This document shows positions 8,813 to 17,242 of a stretch of DNA of 25,942 nt, piece after piece. Within the stretch, counting starts at the first letter, position 1, and each line of letters opens with the position of its first letter. The notes beneath the pieces are model-generated. The model searched no databases. It saw only the letters and a program-made list of their open reading frames with translations, and was not told the DNA's origin. The stretch is from positions 1 through 25,942 of the forward strand of contig JAAMPI010000784.1 of NCBI GenBank assembly GCA_013054445.1, in the 5' to 3' direction. This DNA is from Cudoniella acicularis. Its lineage: Eukaryota > Ascomycota > Leotiomycetes > Helotiales > Helotiaceae. The translations under genes were made by a program, and so were the position numbers.

Positions 8813-9297
8813 TATACTATTAGGTAACGAGCGAGTTACTAGGCTAAGGAAGAGGCCTAAGAAGACCTCTTCTAAGGTTAAGACTATACGAGTACCCTTT
8901 AATAAAGACCCTAAAAAGGTACTTAAGATATCGGCTATTATAGATACGTATAATTATTAAATAGGAATAGTTAATAAGTTTAATCATTTAATAGCTTAGA
9001 ACGCTAGTTTATGTTATATAGAGCGAGGAGAGTACTAAGCCTTAGAATACTAGCTATTACGTATCGTCTTAATTAACTACTATTTATTTACTTTATATAG
9101 TGATATACTAGAGCCTAGGTAAATTAGCTTTAAAAGCTAGTAAGATTTTAAGAGGTAGCTAATTAGCTCTTTATTAGCTATAGAAAGGGACTCTAAGATC
9201 TACCTAAAGAGAAGAATATCACGAATTAGCTAGGGAGCTGATTAGGTGCCTATAAGAGTATATAAGCAAGTAAAGCTTAAGAAGAGTAGAAGATATA

Positions 9298-9519
9298 TGT
9301 TATAGCTCTATAAAGGCACTAAAGGCCCTGACGTTACGTAGGGATATATTTATAAGAAGGTGTTATATTCTCGAAGAAACTAAGCTAAGGAGAGAAGAAG
9401 AGAGGTGGCCCCGGAGGGGCCTTATATACAGGAGGTGAGTTCCGCTAAGCGAGGGCACGTGATAAGGGGTCAGGGGAACGCGTTAGGTAAGGGGGACGCG
9501 TTAAACCAGGTCTGTAATA
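9298..9519 (-). mobile_element. Solo LTR, family A, copy 3
   Basis: Ends TGTTATAGCTC and GGTCTGTAATA, flanked by ATATA at 9293-9297 and 9520-9524. The flank is low-complexity, but it falls exactly at the LTR ends, and taking out the LTR with one ATATA keeps the PiggyBac-like frame open. It contains the same GGGGGACGCGTTA-like units near its right end as copies 1 and 2. Confidence 0.8.
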
Positions 9520-9789
9520 ATATATATATTATAAGAGACTAAGATTTAGAGACTAACCGAAAAAACAGGTTATACTAGCTAAAATTATAGCTAATCAGGA
9601 TAAGGACAGCTTAAGGCATAACTCTATATATAGATATAAGTAATATAACGTTTACTTGTGTTAAAATAGAGGCTGTTTTAATATATTTTACCGGTAAAGT
9701 TAAGAATTAATGTTTTTGATATACAAATACTGCTCTCTGATTGGCTGTAATTAAGCGAAAATCTATACGCACGGGCCAGGACGCACCTA

Positions 9790-9850
9790 GTGGTAGCGTA
9801 GCGGATAGGGCATTTCTAGGAACGAGCCTAAGACTAGAAGTCTGTGTTTT
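9790..9850 (+). repeat. tRNA-like repeat unit, possible SINE head (weak)
   Basis: TAGCGTAGCGG at about 9794 fits the pol III A-box pattern TRGYNNANNNG, and a GACTAGAAGTC about 30 nt on is a poor B-box candidate. The block ACGAGCCTA.GAC.AGAAGTCTGTGTTTTATA recurs inverted at about 10256-10290 and, degraded, at about 10484-10507. A repeat family is clear; the SINE reading is a guess. Confidence 0.3.
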
Positions 9851-9946
9851 ATAAAGTATTTTACTAGTAAACTAAAAATTAAAATTCACGAACTTTAAAA
9901 TACTATTTAATAGAAAATATCTTTGCCTTCTTAAGCTCTCGATACT

Positions 9947-10123
9947 TGTCACGGAGTTGGTTTATATAACCTTCTCTATACGTGATAGTGCTAGGCCTAA
10001 GCGAGGTTTCGGGCAAAGGTTAAATAAGTAGCAGCTTCTCTTTTCCCCTTCTTCTCTTCTTCGTCGATTATTCTAAGGAATAGAGCGCTGTTTAGTTTAA
10101 CTTCTCCTGAGTGCTCTATAACA
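9947..10123 (+). mobile_element. Solo LTR, family B, with target duplication
   Basis: 177 bp, begins TGTCACGGAGTTGG and ends GAGTGCTCTATAACA, the best-kept family B ends (TGTCA / TAACA). Flanked by ATACT at 9942-9946 and 10124-10128. It sits in AT-rich non-coding repeat sequence. A TATATAA lies about 18 nt from the left end. Confidence 0.85.
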
Positions 10124-10132
10124 ATACTTAAA

Positions 10133-10507
10133 TATTATATTATAATTATAATTATTTATAGTTATTTTATAACTTTAAAGTGATCGCGACGACTTTACTT
10201 TTAGAAGCTTAAAGGTAAGGTCTCGGAGCCTGAAAATCGCTTAAATATACCCTATAAAACAGACTTCTGGTCCTAGGCTCGTAAATCGAAAATCGAAAAT
10301 TAAAACCTTTAAAAGTATAATTAATAAATAATATCTTTACCCTCTAAAACCCGCGATTATTTAGATTATAAACTATAATTGTTTATAGCTATTTTATAAT
10401 TTTAAAGTAACCGTGATAAGTTTGATTTTAAGGAGCCTAATCGTAGGATCGCGATACTTAAAATCGCTAAATATATCCTAAAAAACACAGACTTTTAATA
10501 CTAGGCT
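10133..10507. repeat. AT-rich repeat in two units about 225 bp apart
   Basis: Unit 1 (about 10133-10292) and unit 2 (about 10358-10507) share TTTATAG.TATTTTATAA.TTTAAAGT, then GGAGCCT, AAAATCGCT.AAATATA, CAGACTT.T and CTAGGCT. The last parts are the reverse complement of the tRNA-like block at 9820-9850. No coding sequence is seen. Confidence 0.6.
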
Positions 10508-10510
10508 TAT

Positions 10511-10946
10511 TGTCACAGACCTAGTGCAACGCACAGTCCTATGACTAGTGAGACTCAGACAGTGTGGCGCTATATGCGACAGGAGGCTGCGACACGTCCC
10601 CCTAACCCCTTATCACGTGACCTCGCTTGCCAGTACTCACCTCCTGTATATAAGGCCCCTTCAGGGCCACCTCTCCTTCTTCTCTCCTCAGCTTAGTTTC
10701 TTCGTTAATACAGCATCTTCTTACAAATACGTCCCCACGTGACGTCAGGGCCCTAGTGCCTTTGCAGAGCTGTAATGTAGTGGGGTTCTGTGTCACGTGC
10801 CGTAGCACGTGACTATATTCATGTATATAAGGTCTCTCCCCCTCTCCTAGAGAGGAACAACAACGATCCTTTCTAGAGATTTGAGTCTTTCAGTCATCAG
10901 TTTTTGAGTGTCTATTTTAGAGGCCTCCTGTCCCTCTACAGTAACA
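10511..10946 (+). mobile_element. Solo LTR, family A, copy 4 (opposite orientation), split by family D LTR
   Basis: Begins TGTCACAGACC, has a core-promoter-like CTGTATATAAGGCCCC near 10645, and reaches GCAGAGCTGTAA at 10775; the final CA lies beyond a nested LTR at 10945-10946. It is the inverse of the copies at 7351, 8411 and 9298. It keeps many CA/TG dinucleotides, so it is less RIPed. The outer flanks (CTTAT, GCTAG) differ, so no target duplication is seen. The short plus-strand frame at 10548-10742 is inside this LTR and is not a gene. Confidence 0.75.
10776..10940 (+). mobile_element. Solo LTR, family D, nested in family A
   Basis: 165 bp with matching inverted ends TGTAG and CTACA, flanked by GTAA at 10772-10775 and 10941-10944. 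Family A is completed (GCTGTAA + CA) after its removal. It contains a palindrome-like CACGTGCCGTAGCACGTG and a TATA-type CATGTATATAAGG near 10822-10834, as expected of an LTR promoter. Confidence 0.75.
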
Positions 10947-11483
10947 GCTAGGATAGATACGAATAAGAAGGTAGCTATAGCTAAAAAGATAAAGAAGGAG
11001 GTAGTGTAGTAGGGATGCTAGCACTGGTGCTAGTGCTAGGTCATGTGGTTCGCAGACACGTGACCTAAGCGAAGGAGGATAAAAGACGTGTTCTGAGGCA
11101 GCTTAGCTTCTTCTTCTTTAGTCAAATCAATGTCTATTTGAACTCCCTCCCTTTTAGATTATATCTGTCCCTTTACAGTAGAGAAGGTAGAGAAGGCGTT
11201 ATAGGCTATAATAAGGAGAGGGGATAAGACTAAGATCGAGGCTAAGGAATAAGCTAAAAAGCAGGCTTAAAAAACCAAGGAACTATAAGCTAATAAAGCT
11301 TTAAAGGATATCTCAGTTAAATCAAAGAGTCCTATAAAGGCTAGGAAAGCTCCTATTTATAAAAAGAAGGTAGTTCGATTTATTAGTAGTGATCCTCAAG
11401 AGGTAGTCTCTACTGTGCCTGAAAAGCATACAAAACTCGGTCGGGTAGTAAAAACACTATAGATATTTAAGAAAGACATTTAG
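10947..11483 (+). pseudogene. Lysine-rich transposable-element protein tail, decayed and split by an LTR
   Basis: Plus-strand frame in two pieces (10947-11004 and 11178-11483) that join in phase when the family C LTR and one GTAG are set aside. It reads ARIDTNKKVAIAKKIKKE, then a charged, helix-prone stretch (EAKE, KKQA), PIKARKAPIYKKKVVRF and TKLGRVVKTL, ending TAG at 11481-11483. A few internal TAG/TAA codons fit CAG/CAA or TGG changed by RIP. A basic coiled-coil-like end such as this is common at the C-terminus of fungal transposases, but no catalytic part survives and the family cannot be named. The left side is cut by the family A LTR. Confidence 0.5.
11005..11177 (+). mobile_element. 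Solo LTR, family C, copy 2, with target duplication
   Basis: 173 bp, begins TGTAGTAGGG and ends CCCTTTACA, flanked by GTAG at 11001-11004 and 11178-11181. It contains GTGGTTCGCAGACACGTGACC and a TATA-like GGATAAAAGACG near 11083-11094. It is much less altered than the copy at 7722-7890. The 4-bp duplication and TGTAG...TACA ends are shared with family D, so C and D may be related. Confidence 0.85.
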
Positions 11484-11839
11484 TTTTTTCATATTATAAT
11501 ATATTTGCTATTACTCTATCTCTGATTTAAATAGCTAATAATTATACTTTATAGTGATTTAATAATTAATATTTAAAGTAGATGGTTAGTTTAGTGGGGT
11601 AAGCGTGCATTCAAGCGGGACGTGCACTCAAGCGGGAGCTCGAGTAGCTTAGGCGGGTCTAAATTACAAGGGGCGTGGGAATAGCAGACACATAAGCAGA
11701 GGACAATCAGGCAACACCTCCTGTTTTCTTCACCGCGCATCTCACAACACCATCCCAAACCAGGGCATTATCTCATGGTGCTTCTCAATACCCTCCTCCT
11801 AGACAATCGCAATTTTGTAGATCTAGACAGGCACTTAAA
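11484..11839. other. Transition from repeat island to genic DNA
   Basis: To about 11580 the sequence is still AT-rich and island-like. From about 11580 CA and TG return to normal frequency. Two tandem-like phrases near 11610-11640 (GTGCATTCAAGCGGG, GTGCACTCAAGCGGG) form a short imperfect repeat upstream of the 2EXR pseudogene and may belong to its former promoter. Confidence 0.5.
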
Positions 11840-13094
11840 ATGGAACTCGAGACCTTCCACCAATTTCCCCGCCTCCATTTCGAAATCCGGCGAGAAATTT
11901 ACCTCCTTGCGACGCAACCGCGGTTCGTGCATGTTAAGGAGCATAAATTTCAGGACTGGAAGACTTTCCAGCAAGACTTCAACAGTTACCCATTGCAGAT
12001 TAAGAGCCTGCATCCATCCCTCGCTTACTTTTCTCACCAATGGCGCCAATTCATCCTAAAGACTCGTACCAACTCGCCGGCGAGGGCCGACGAGCTGACC
12101 ATGGTTCCTCCCTCTGATACAACAAGGGAGCTGCCAATTGATGTTGAGCAGCGTCCTGCCCTATACCACCAACCCTTGGAATCCTTCGGCTTTTCTTCAA
12201 GTAGACAACCGCCTTAGACTCCAACCCCCCCAAACCCCCGAGATTCCGACTTGGTGGCTCTTTGATCACCCTTCTGTGGCTTATGAATTGGCTCGCGACT
12301 CTTTTCTTTACAGCACGGCTCCGATTTCACCCCTCCTTCACATGTGTGCTGAGTCTCGTCGAGTGTTGAAAGATTGTGACTACCAGCTTGCCTTCCGAAC
12401 CAGATCACGAGGACCCAGGACTTGGTTTTGTTTCCGGGACGATGTTCTATATTTGAACTTTCGAGGCGAAGGTGGTACATATCACATGGTTCGTATGGCC
12501 CAAATCACTTGTGATGCTTGCTAGGACGTCGGGCAATTCCATCCCGCGGATCTGAAGAAGATCCAGAGGTTAGCATTGAAGGCACCGAATTCTATGGACT
12601 ATTCAGATAATTTGGAAGCCGTCACCAATATTCTCAGGCTTATCCCAAACGTTGAACAATTGTTTCTTGTGGATATAATCTTGAACAGGGACCGAGAATG
12701 GGCGCGAAAATGACCAAGTTTTTGTTTACAATCAAACCACTCTCTTGAGCCAGGGCAGATTTTGGGATGGGTCGAGGTAGACCCTACAGATTTGCTGCAT
12801 TATCAAAAAGGCCGACGCTCGTTCAAGCTTGAATGGGGTTCGTGGGAAACTGCTTGTTTTGACAGTCGGTACCAAGATCCGCACTTATCATTTTTCCAGA
12901 AAGACCACGAGGGGAAAAGGGGTGCACATTTTGGCGCAATGGCGACAGGTATAGAGAAAAAACTGAGTCGCCAGAGAGATGACCTGGTTTATAAAGAAAA
13001 CGAGACCTCTTGGAAAATACCCTCGATTAAAATCGTTCATCTTGGCACAATGGAAGAGACGAGGAAGTTGTTTGCGTTGAGGGATCAGTATTGA
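11840..13094 (+). pseudogene. 2EXR-domain protein, pseudogene
   Basis: The N-terminus METELF-like block reads TFHQFPRLHFEIRREIYLLA, the start of the fungal 2EXR domain (F-box-like, typically FxxFPxLPxELRxxIWxxA). It is followed by RFVHVKEHKFQDW and IKSLHPSLAYFSHQWR. After a change of frame in the C-runs near 12226-12240 the family continues with EIPTWWLFDHPSVAYELARD, ISPLLHMCAESRRVL and FCFRDDVLYLNF. That frame then has TAG at 12522-12524 and TGA at 12711-12713, and ends at 13092-13094 after IKIVHLGTMEETRKLFAL. One frameshift and two stops, with conserved protein on both sides of each, mark a young pseudogene. The 2EXR function is unknown. The TAG may be a mutated TGG. No intron explains the breaks. 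Confidence 0.8.
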
Positions 13095-13660
13095 AATTCA
13101 TACTAGAAGCAAAAAGAATGGGAAAATAAATATGGCAGCGCAATAAGGGCCGGTACAATTAAAGCATCGTTCGACCGGTCCTGGGCCGGCGCCTAGCAAA
13201 CAGTGGCGTATGAGGATGACCTCGAGGCCTGGAGAGAAGCAGAAATGAGCACTCCGGAATATTGAAATTGGGGGTATTATTGATGCTTAATTTGATTGCT
13301 TCAGGAATTCTGATGACCGAGGGAGTTTGTACCGCCGATAAATTTTAAAGAAACGACTGTTTGGAGCAACCACATGCAAACGTGCGAACACAAGCGAGTA
13401 TACAGGGGTGTTTGGTTCCATTTTGGATGTTCCTCCATTCTTCTTCTGTTCTTCGCGTTTGTAAGGTATGATTAAACAATTTAATTCCTCCTGTGTATTG
13501 GTCCGCTTATACTAGCCTTGCATTTGGTCTGTGGATCGCTAACGTCTTTTCAACCACACTTCTCAGATCGAGAGTCTTCTATCCTTCTTGCACATCCTAT
13601 ATTTATTTGCATCTCCATCCACCAGTCGCACACTTTGCAAATTTATAATCTTGCAACATT
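13095..13660. other. Intergenic, probable HET promoter
   Basis: No supportable gene. A TATA-like TATATTTA at 13598-13605 lies about 55 nt before the HET start codon, preceded by pyrimidine-rich sequence (about 13555-13595), a usual layout for filamentous fungal promoters. Confidence 0.4.
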
Positions 13661-15659
13661 ATGGTGCTTTGTAGGTATTGCGAAAACTTGAGCTTTTCGG
13701 ATCTTGTTCTGACAGAGGCCGATCTGAGCTCTGATCACCACGTCGGATACCGTCATCAACCAAGTTTTCCAGCGCTTGAAATATCGGCAAAGTCATGCGA
13801 ACTATGTCACCTGTTCGTGGAAGCGTTGAAAGCGGACGACCATCAGCCAAACGACGCAAGGACTTTCCTCGACTCGTTGGGCAGAGAATACCCAATCAAT
13901 CTGACGAGTGGAACTGTCGTCTTCGGCGATGAACCTCCAAGGATGGCCCAATTGACGGTCGAATGGGATAGCCATTGCGCCTCTCAACTGGGGTTGTTTG
14001 CTAATCCAGGCAAGGGTCATGTTCATTTCAAATTGCGTCGTGCTGAATCTTTTAGAATCTCCTGCTGCTGTCAGCAACGATGTGATTGGGAGACGAATCG
14101 ACAGCAGTGCCGAATCGGAGACAAACATTCGGAGAACCCTCAGCTGGCTTGATTCGTGCCTTTCGGGGCACCCGGACTGTTCTGTTGGCTCTTATCCTTC
14201 TCGTCTCAAATCCTGGGGGACACCTCTCCCAACACGAGTGATTCGGATTGTCTCCTCTGATGGGAATCTGGAGATCAATCTGCATGAGCCGCCTGCTACA
14301 GAAACAGGATCTTATGTTGCTCTTAGCCATTGCTGGGGCTTGCACCAAATCATTACCACCACTGCAATGACGTTTGAAGATCGCAAAAAGGACATACCAT
14401 TCTCAGCACTATCAAAGACCTTCCAAGAAGCTGTCCGAACAACGGTAAGACTTGGAATTCGGTATATTTGGATAGATTCTTTATGTATCATTCAGGATAG
14501 CGGATCTGATTGGGAATATGAGTCGTCGAAAATGGGTCTGGTATATCAGAATGCCATCCTCACCATTTCCGCTTCCGCTGCATCGGATGGCCTGAAAGGC
14601 TGTTTCTTTCCGAGAGAATCTGGAGGCCCGCAACCAGTTGAGATACTATACGACAAAGAAGGTCAATGTAGGAAAGGAGGTGTGTATATTCAGGGTCGCG
14701 TACCCACACTGGATGAAGATCTTACACAGGCGCCTCTGAACAAGAGAGCCTGGACACTACAGGAAAGACTGCTTTCCAAGCGCATACTGCATTGCTGCGC
14801 AAGTCAACTCTACTGGGAGTGTGTCACGACTTGCTTTTCGGAATCCGGTCTCGAGTTTCCACCGGCATATGGTCTTCCTCGCATTCTAGAAGAGCCCAAG
14901 AAGAACAAAGACATCATTAAGGATTTTCAATCTCCCCACTGGAGATGGGTGAGACTACTTGCTGTTTATTCGGAGAGAGCCCTAACCAAAGATTTCGACA
15001 AACTCCCAGCTCTCTCTGGCCTTGCCAGCGAGTTTGCCAAAAGAACAGGAGATGAATATTTGGCAGGATTATGGAAGCAATTTCTGCCAGTTGGGCTGCT
15101 TTGGGAAGTGAAAAACAAAGCCGCTTCCCGTCGGGTTCCAGGCCGAGCTCCTTCGTGGAGTTGGGCTTCGGTTGAAGGAAAATTAGGAATTTGCCAGACA
15201 CCTTTGAGAATATTGACGTATATTGCAGAAGTGGTTGAAGCTTCCACAACGCCGCTTGGTGTCGACAAATATGGGCAGGTTCGTGACGGTATCATCCGGC
15301 TTCGGACAAAAGTTCGAGGCGAGTTATTCTGCGGAAGTGAACGAAGTCCCCTCTACGTTCTGAAGCCCGATGTCGCGAATGGATTCTATCCAATACGCCG
15401 GTCACAAGAGGATCCTGGAGTTATCGGCTACTTTGCACCTGATGATACGACGGCGCCTGTGGGTTCGAAGAAGACGGCAGTCCTCATTGTAGAATCTTCC
15501 GAGAAGTTTGAGAAAGTGACAGTTAACAAATATGTGGTGTTGTTTGTTGAGCCCGTAGAAGGGACCAGCGACAGTTACCACCGAATAGGAACTGGAATCA
15601 TTCTATCGTCAACGAAGTGGTTTGAAGAGGTTGCGGATCAGATACTTACACTTCTATAA
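13661..15659 (+). CDS. HET-domain protein (heterokaryon incompatibility), 652 residues
   Basis: Two exons, 13661-14015 and 14056-15659 (1959 nt), with a 40-nt intron (GTCATG..., CTGAAT branch, TTTTAG). The join gives NPGKESPAAVSNDV, as in other HET proteins. The HET domain (PF06985) has YVALSHCWG at about residues 205-213, YIWIDSLCIIQDS at about 255-267, then VYQNAILTISASAA and NKRAWTLQERLLSKRI at about 347-362 with LYWEC. The N-terminus has paired Cys (CRYC near residue 5, CELC near 46), common in this subfamily, and the C-terminal half has APSWSWASVEG. HET proteins trigger cell death after fusion of unlike hyphae; the domain is distantly related to TIR. Length and motifs are normal and the frame is intact. 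The neighbouring NLR could be a partner, but this is inferred. Confidence 0.9.
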
Positions 15660-16248
15660 CCACTTCTTCACTAGCAATAATTTGGATCCGGAGCGGAATT
15701 GAAACTCCTTCTCCGATTCTGCGTTCGGTTCTTTCGCGCTAGTTTTTGGCAAATCTGGATAGCTTCATTTTGCAACTAACAGGGGCTAATTGCGGGAGAC
15801 TAAAATTATGACGCATCCGGTCAATGACTCAATTACCCATATAATCTCAGACGACAAGTGAGCCCACCAAAGTTTATTTCCGTCTTCGGACCTGAGCAGT
15901 CGCCGCTCTAACCTGAGCCGAGGGTGAGTGTTCCTAAGTCAGCCTGAGCACTATAGGTAGGGATCCGTTTCGGCCCACTAGCGGCCTGTTTCGGCTCCCT
16001 TGTGACCCGGTTGCAGTTTCCTTGAGAATTGTACAAAGCAGGGGATCAGTTCTAGCTCCCTTGTTGGCCTTGCACGAATTTCCCAGGCATCGAATTTGGA
16101 TTTGGTGCTAAGCCTCATATTGTCAATAGTTTAGGCTCAACGAACTTTTCAAACGACATGCTTATCGTGTACGAAGTAACTTGGGTTGAACCTTGACTCC
16201 TAAACACGTTGCTAAGTCAGCCTAAGCTAAATACAATGTTCAGGTGCG
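15660..16248. other. Intergenic with a short direct repeat
   Basis: No gene is supportable. TCCTAAGTCAGCCTGAGC (about 15930-15947) recurs as TGCTAAGTCAGCCTAAGC (about 16210-16227), about 276 bp apart. GGTTGAACCTTGACTCC-like text between them suggests a small non-coding element, but no terminal inverted repeat or target duplication was found. Confidence 0.4.
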
Positions 16249-16785
16249 ATGATCGCCGTCTCGATCGTTAGTGAATCGAACAACTTTTCCAATCTTAAGG
16301 AATGGGTATTTGGGATGTATCCTTATCGCTGGGCCCTCAAGTCTTCGAGGCGCGGAGTTTCAGCGGATCATGATCACAGTTCTGAAGAATGCTTGGTGTT
16401 TTGGGATCCCCATCGGGTGTGGATAGAGGTAAGCTCTGCGATGGAAGAAGTCCATGAGATTTTAGGACGACATCATTCGTTAAAAGCACCTCATGATGGG
16501 AGAGTCTGGTGGCCAACCGAGAGAAGAAAGATGACTTCAGCAGCGTTAGCGATTATTCTACAAACTTTGCCATCTGGAGTGGACTACTTCCACCATCGAT
16601 TAAGTCATCATCGGATGAGTCCCCTTTGGCACCATTTCTTAACCCGTAAAACTCTCCAAAATTACTCAAGTGGCCGCAACCATACGATTAAACCAGCAGC
16701 CAGAAGTTCCGGCCGTATTTTGACAGAAAGATTACTCATGTCGCCAAATATCGGAATTTCTTCTTCACCTCAAAATGATACATAG
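16249..16785 (+). CDS. Hypothetical protein, 178 residues, doubtful
   Basis: A single open frame with ATG at 16249 and TAG at 16783-16785, containing LVFWDPHRVWIEVSSAMEEV and an unusual His-rich segment (YFHHRLSHHRMSPLWHHFL, about residues 118-136). I recognise no domain, and the composition (many His, Ser, Trp) is only moderately protein-like. Just beyond its stop another frame reads LRVWIDAWRGLDMLDKGN (about 16896-16950), which is more protein-like. The region could therefore be the worn remains of one larger gene rather than a working small gene. Confidence 0.3.
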   Translation: MIAVSIVSESNNFSNLKEWVFGMYPYRWALKSSRRGVSADHDHSSEECLVFWDPHRVWIEVSSAMEEVHEILGRHHSLKAPHDGRVWWPTERRKMTSAALAIILQTLPSGVDYFHHRLSHHRMSPLWHHFLTRKTLQNYSSGRNHTIKPAARSSGRILTERLLMSPNIGISSSPQNDT

Positions 16786-17242
16786 ATATAGGACCAGCTG
16801 GTGCTCAAGTCGAAGACGAGATCTGTATTCTCCTTGGGTGTCCCAAACACTCTTGGTTCGACAAGTCGATGATCATTACTTGACCATGGGTGCATGCTAC
16901 GTGTATGGATTGACGCATGGAGAGGTTTAGACATGTTGGATAAAGGGAATATTAAACTGGAGACATTACATTTTCGATGAGTCAAGCCTGGATCTACTTC
17001 ATATTCGGCCTCGGTCTGACTATCTCATTCGCGTTTCGTTCTCCGTAAACTTACTGCCTCGCAGTTTTCATGGACATAGTTCCCAACAGCCTTTCTTAAT
17101 AGGATATCCGAGATTACCCAAATCTATTTCTTGCTTCTGTTCCCAACTTCTTGTCCGTGGACATATGTTAGAGGTTATTATCGGAATCTTCGTCGTTTGC
17201 GAGGAGCCGTCTCGCTTAGCCTGTTGCCGCGCCAGCACTCGA
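16786..17242. other. Intergenic, possible worn coding remnant at left
   Basis: Apart from the short frame LRVWIDAWRGL...IKLETLHF (about 16896-16978, closed by stops on both sides), nothing is recognised. The right part presumably holds the 3' untranslated region of the minus-strand NLR gene. Confidence 0.35.

Larger units (their letters stand above)
8160..9690 (+). pseudogene. PiggyBac-like transposase relic, RIPed and split by two solo LTRs
   Basis: Three plus-strand pieces (about 8160-8410, 8813-9297, 9520-9690) read through as one frame once each LTR and one copy of its target duplication are set aside. Piece 1 has ELLDLKKKDKN and IPTKNS*VYYIR (the * is a TAG), like the GTxxA...DNxxVxxLxW part of PiggyBac DDE transposases. 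Piece 2 starts with RLRKRPKKTSSKVK and has SAIIDTYNY, GIVNKFNHLIA, EY*LLRIVLIN, like the IP.FIDDYN..M.GVD..DQLR...W..LFYWLLDT..VN region (PF13843). Piece 3 has LETNRKNRLY and TFTCVK, placed where the C-terminal zinc ribbon would be. At least ten in-frame TAG/TAA codons fit CAG, CAA or TGG changed by RIP. It is dead. Assignment is from remembered family motifs. Confidence 0.65.
3281..11580. other. RIP-mutated repeat island
   Basis: Most of this block shows the mark of repeat-induced point mutation, which in Pezizomycotina changes CpA to TpA on either strand. From 4023 to 4390 there is no CA and no TG dinucleotide, although CG is common. Decayed frames carry TAG/TAA where CAG, CAA or TGG would fit. 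The flanking genes do not show this bias. Some parts (the MITE at 6344-6475, the LTRs around 10511-11177) retain more CA/TG, so they arrived later or were less affected. The island carries mobile elements only; I see no intact gene in it. Confidence 0.85.

Noticed and set aside
8820..9297. Reading the decayed frame as a host gene
   Set aside because: Its motifs match PiggyBac-type transposases and it sits in RIPed repeats.
10548..10742. Plus-strand 64-codon frame
   Set aside because: It lies wholly inside the family A solo LTR and over its TATA region; it is not a gene.
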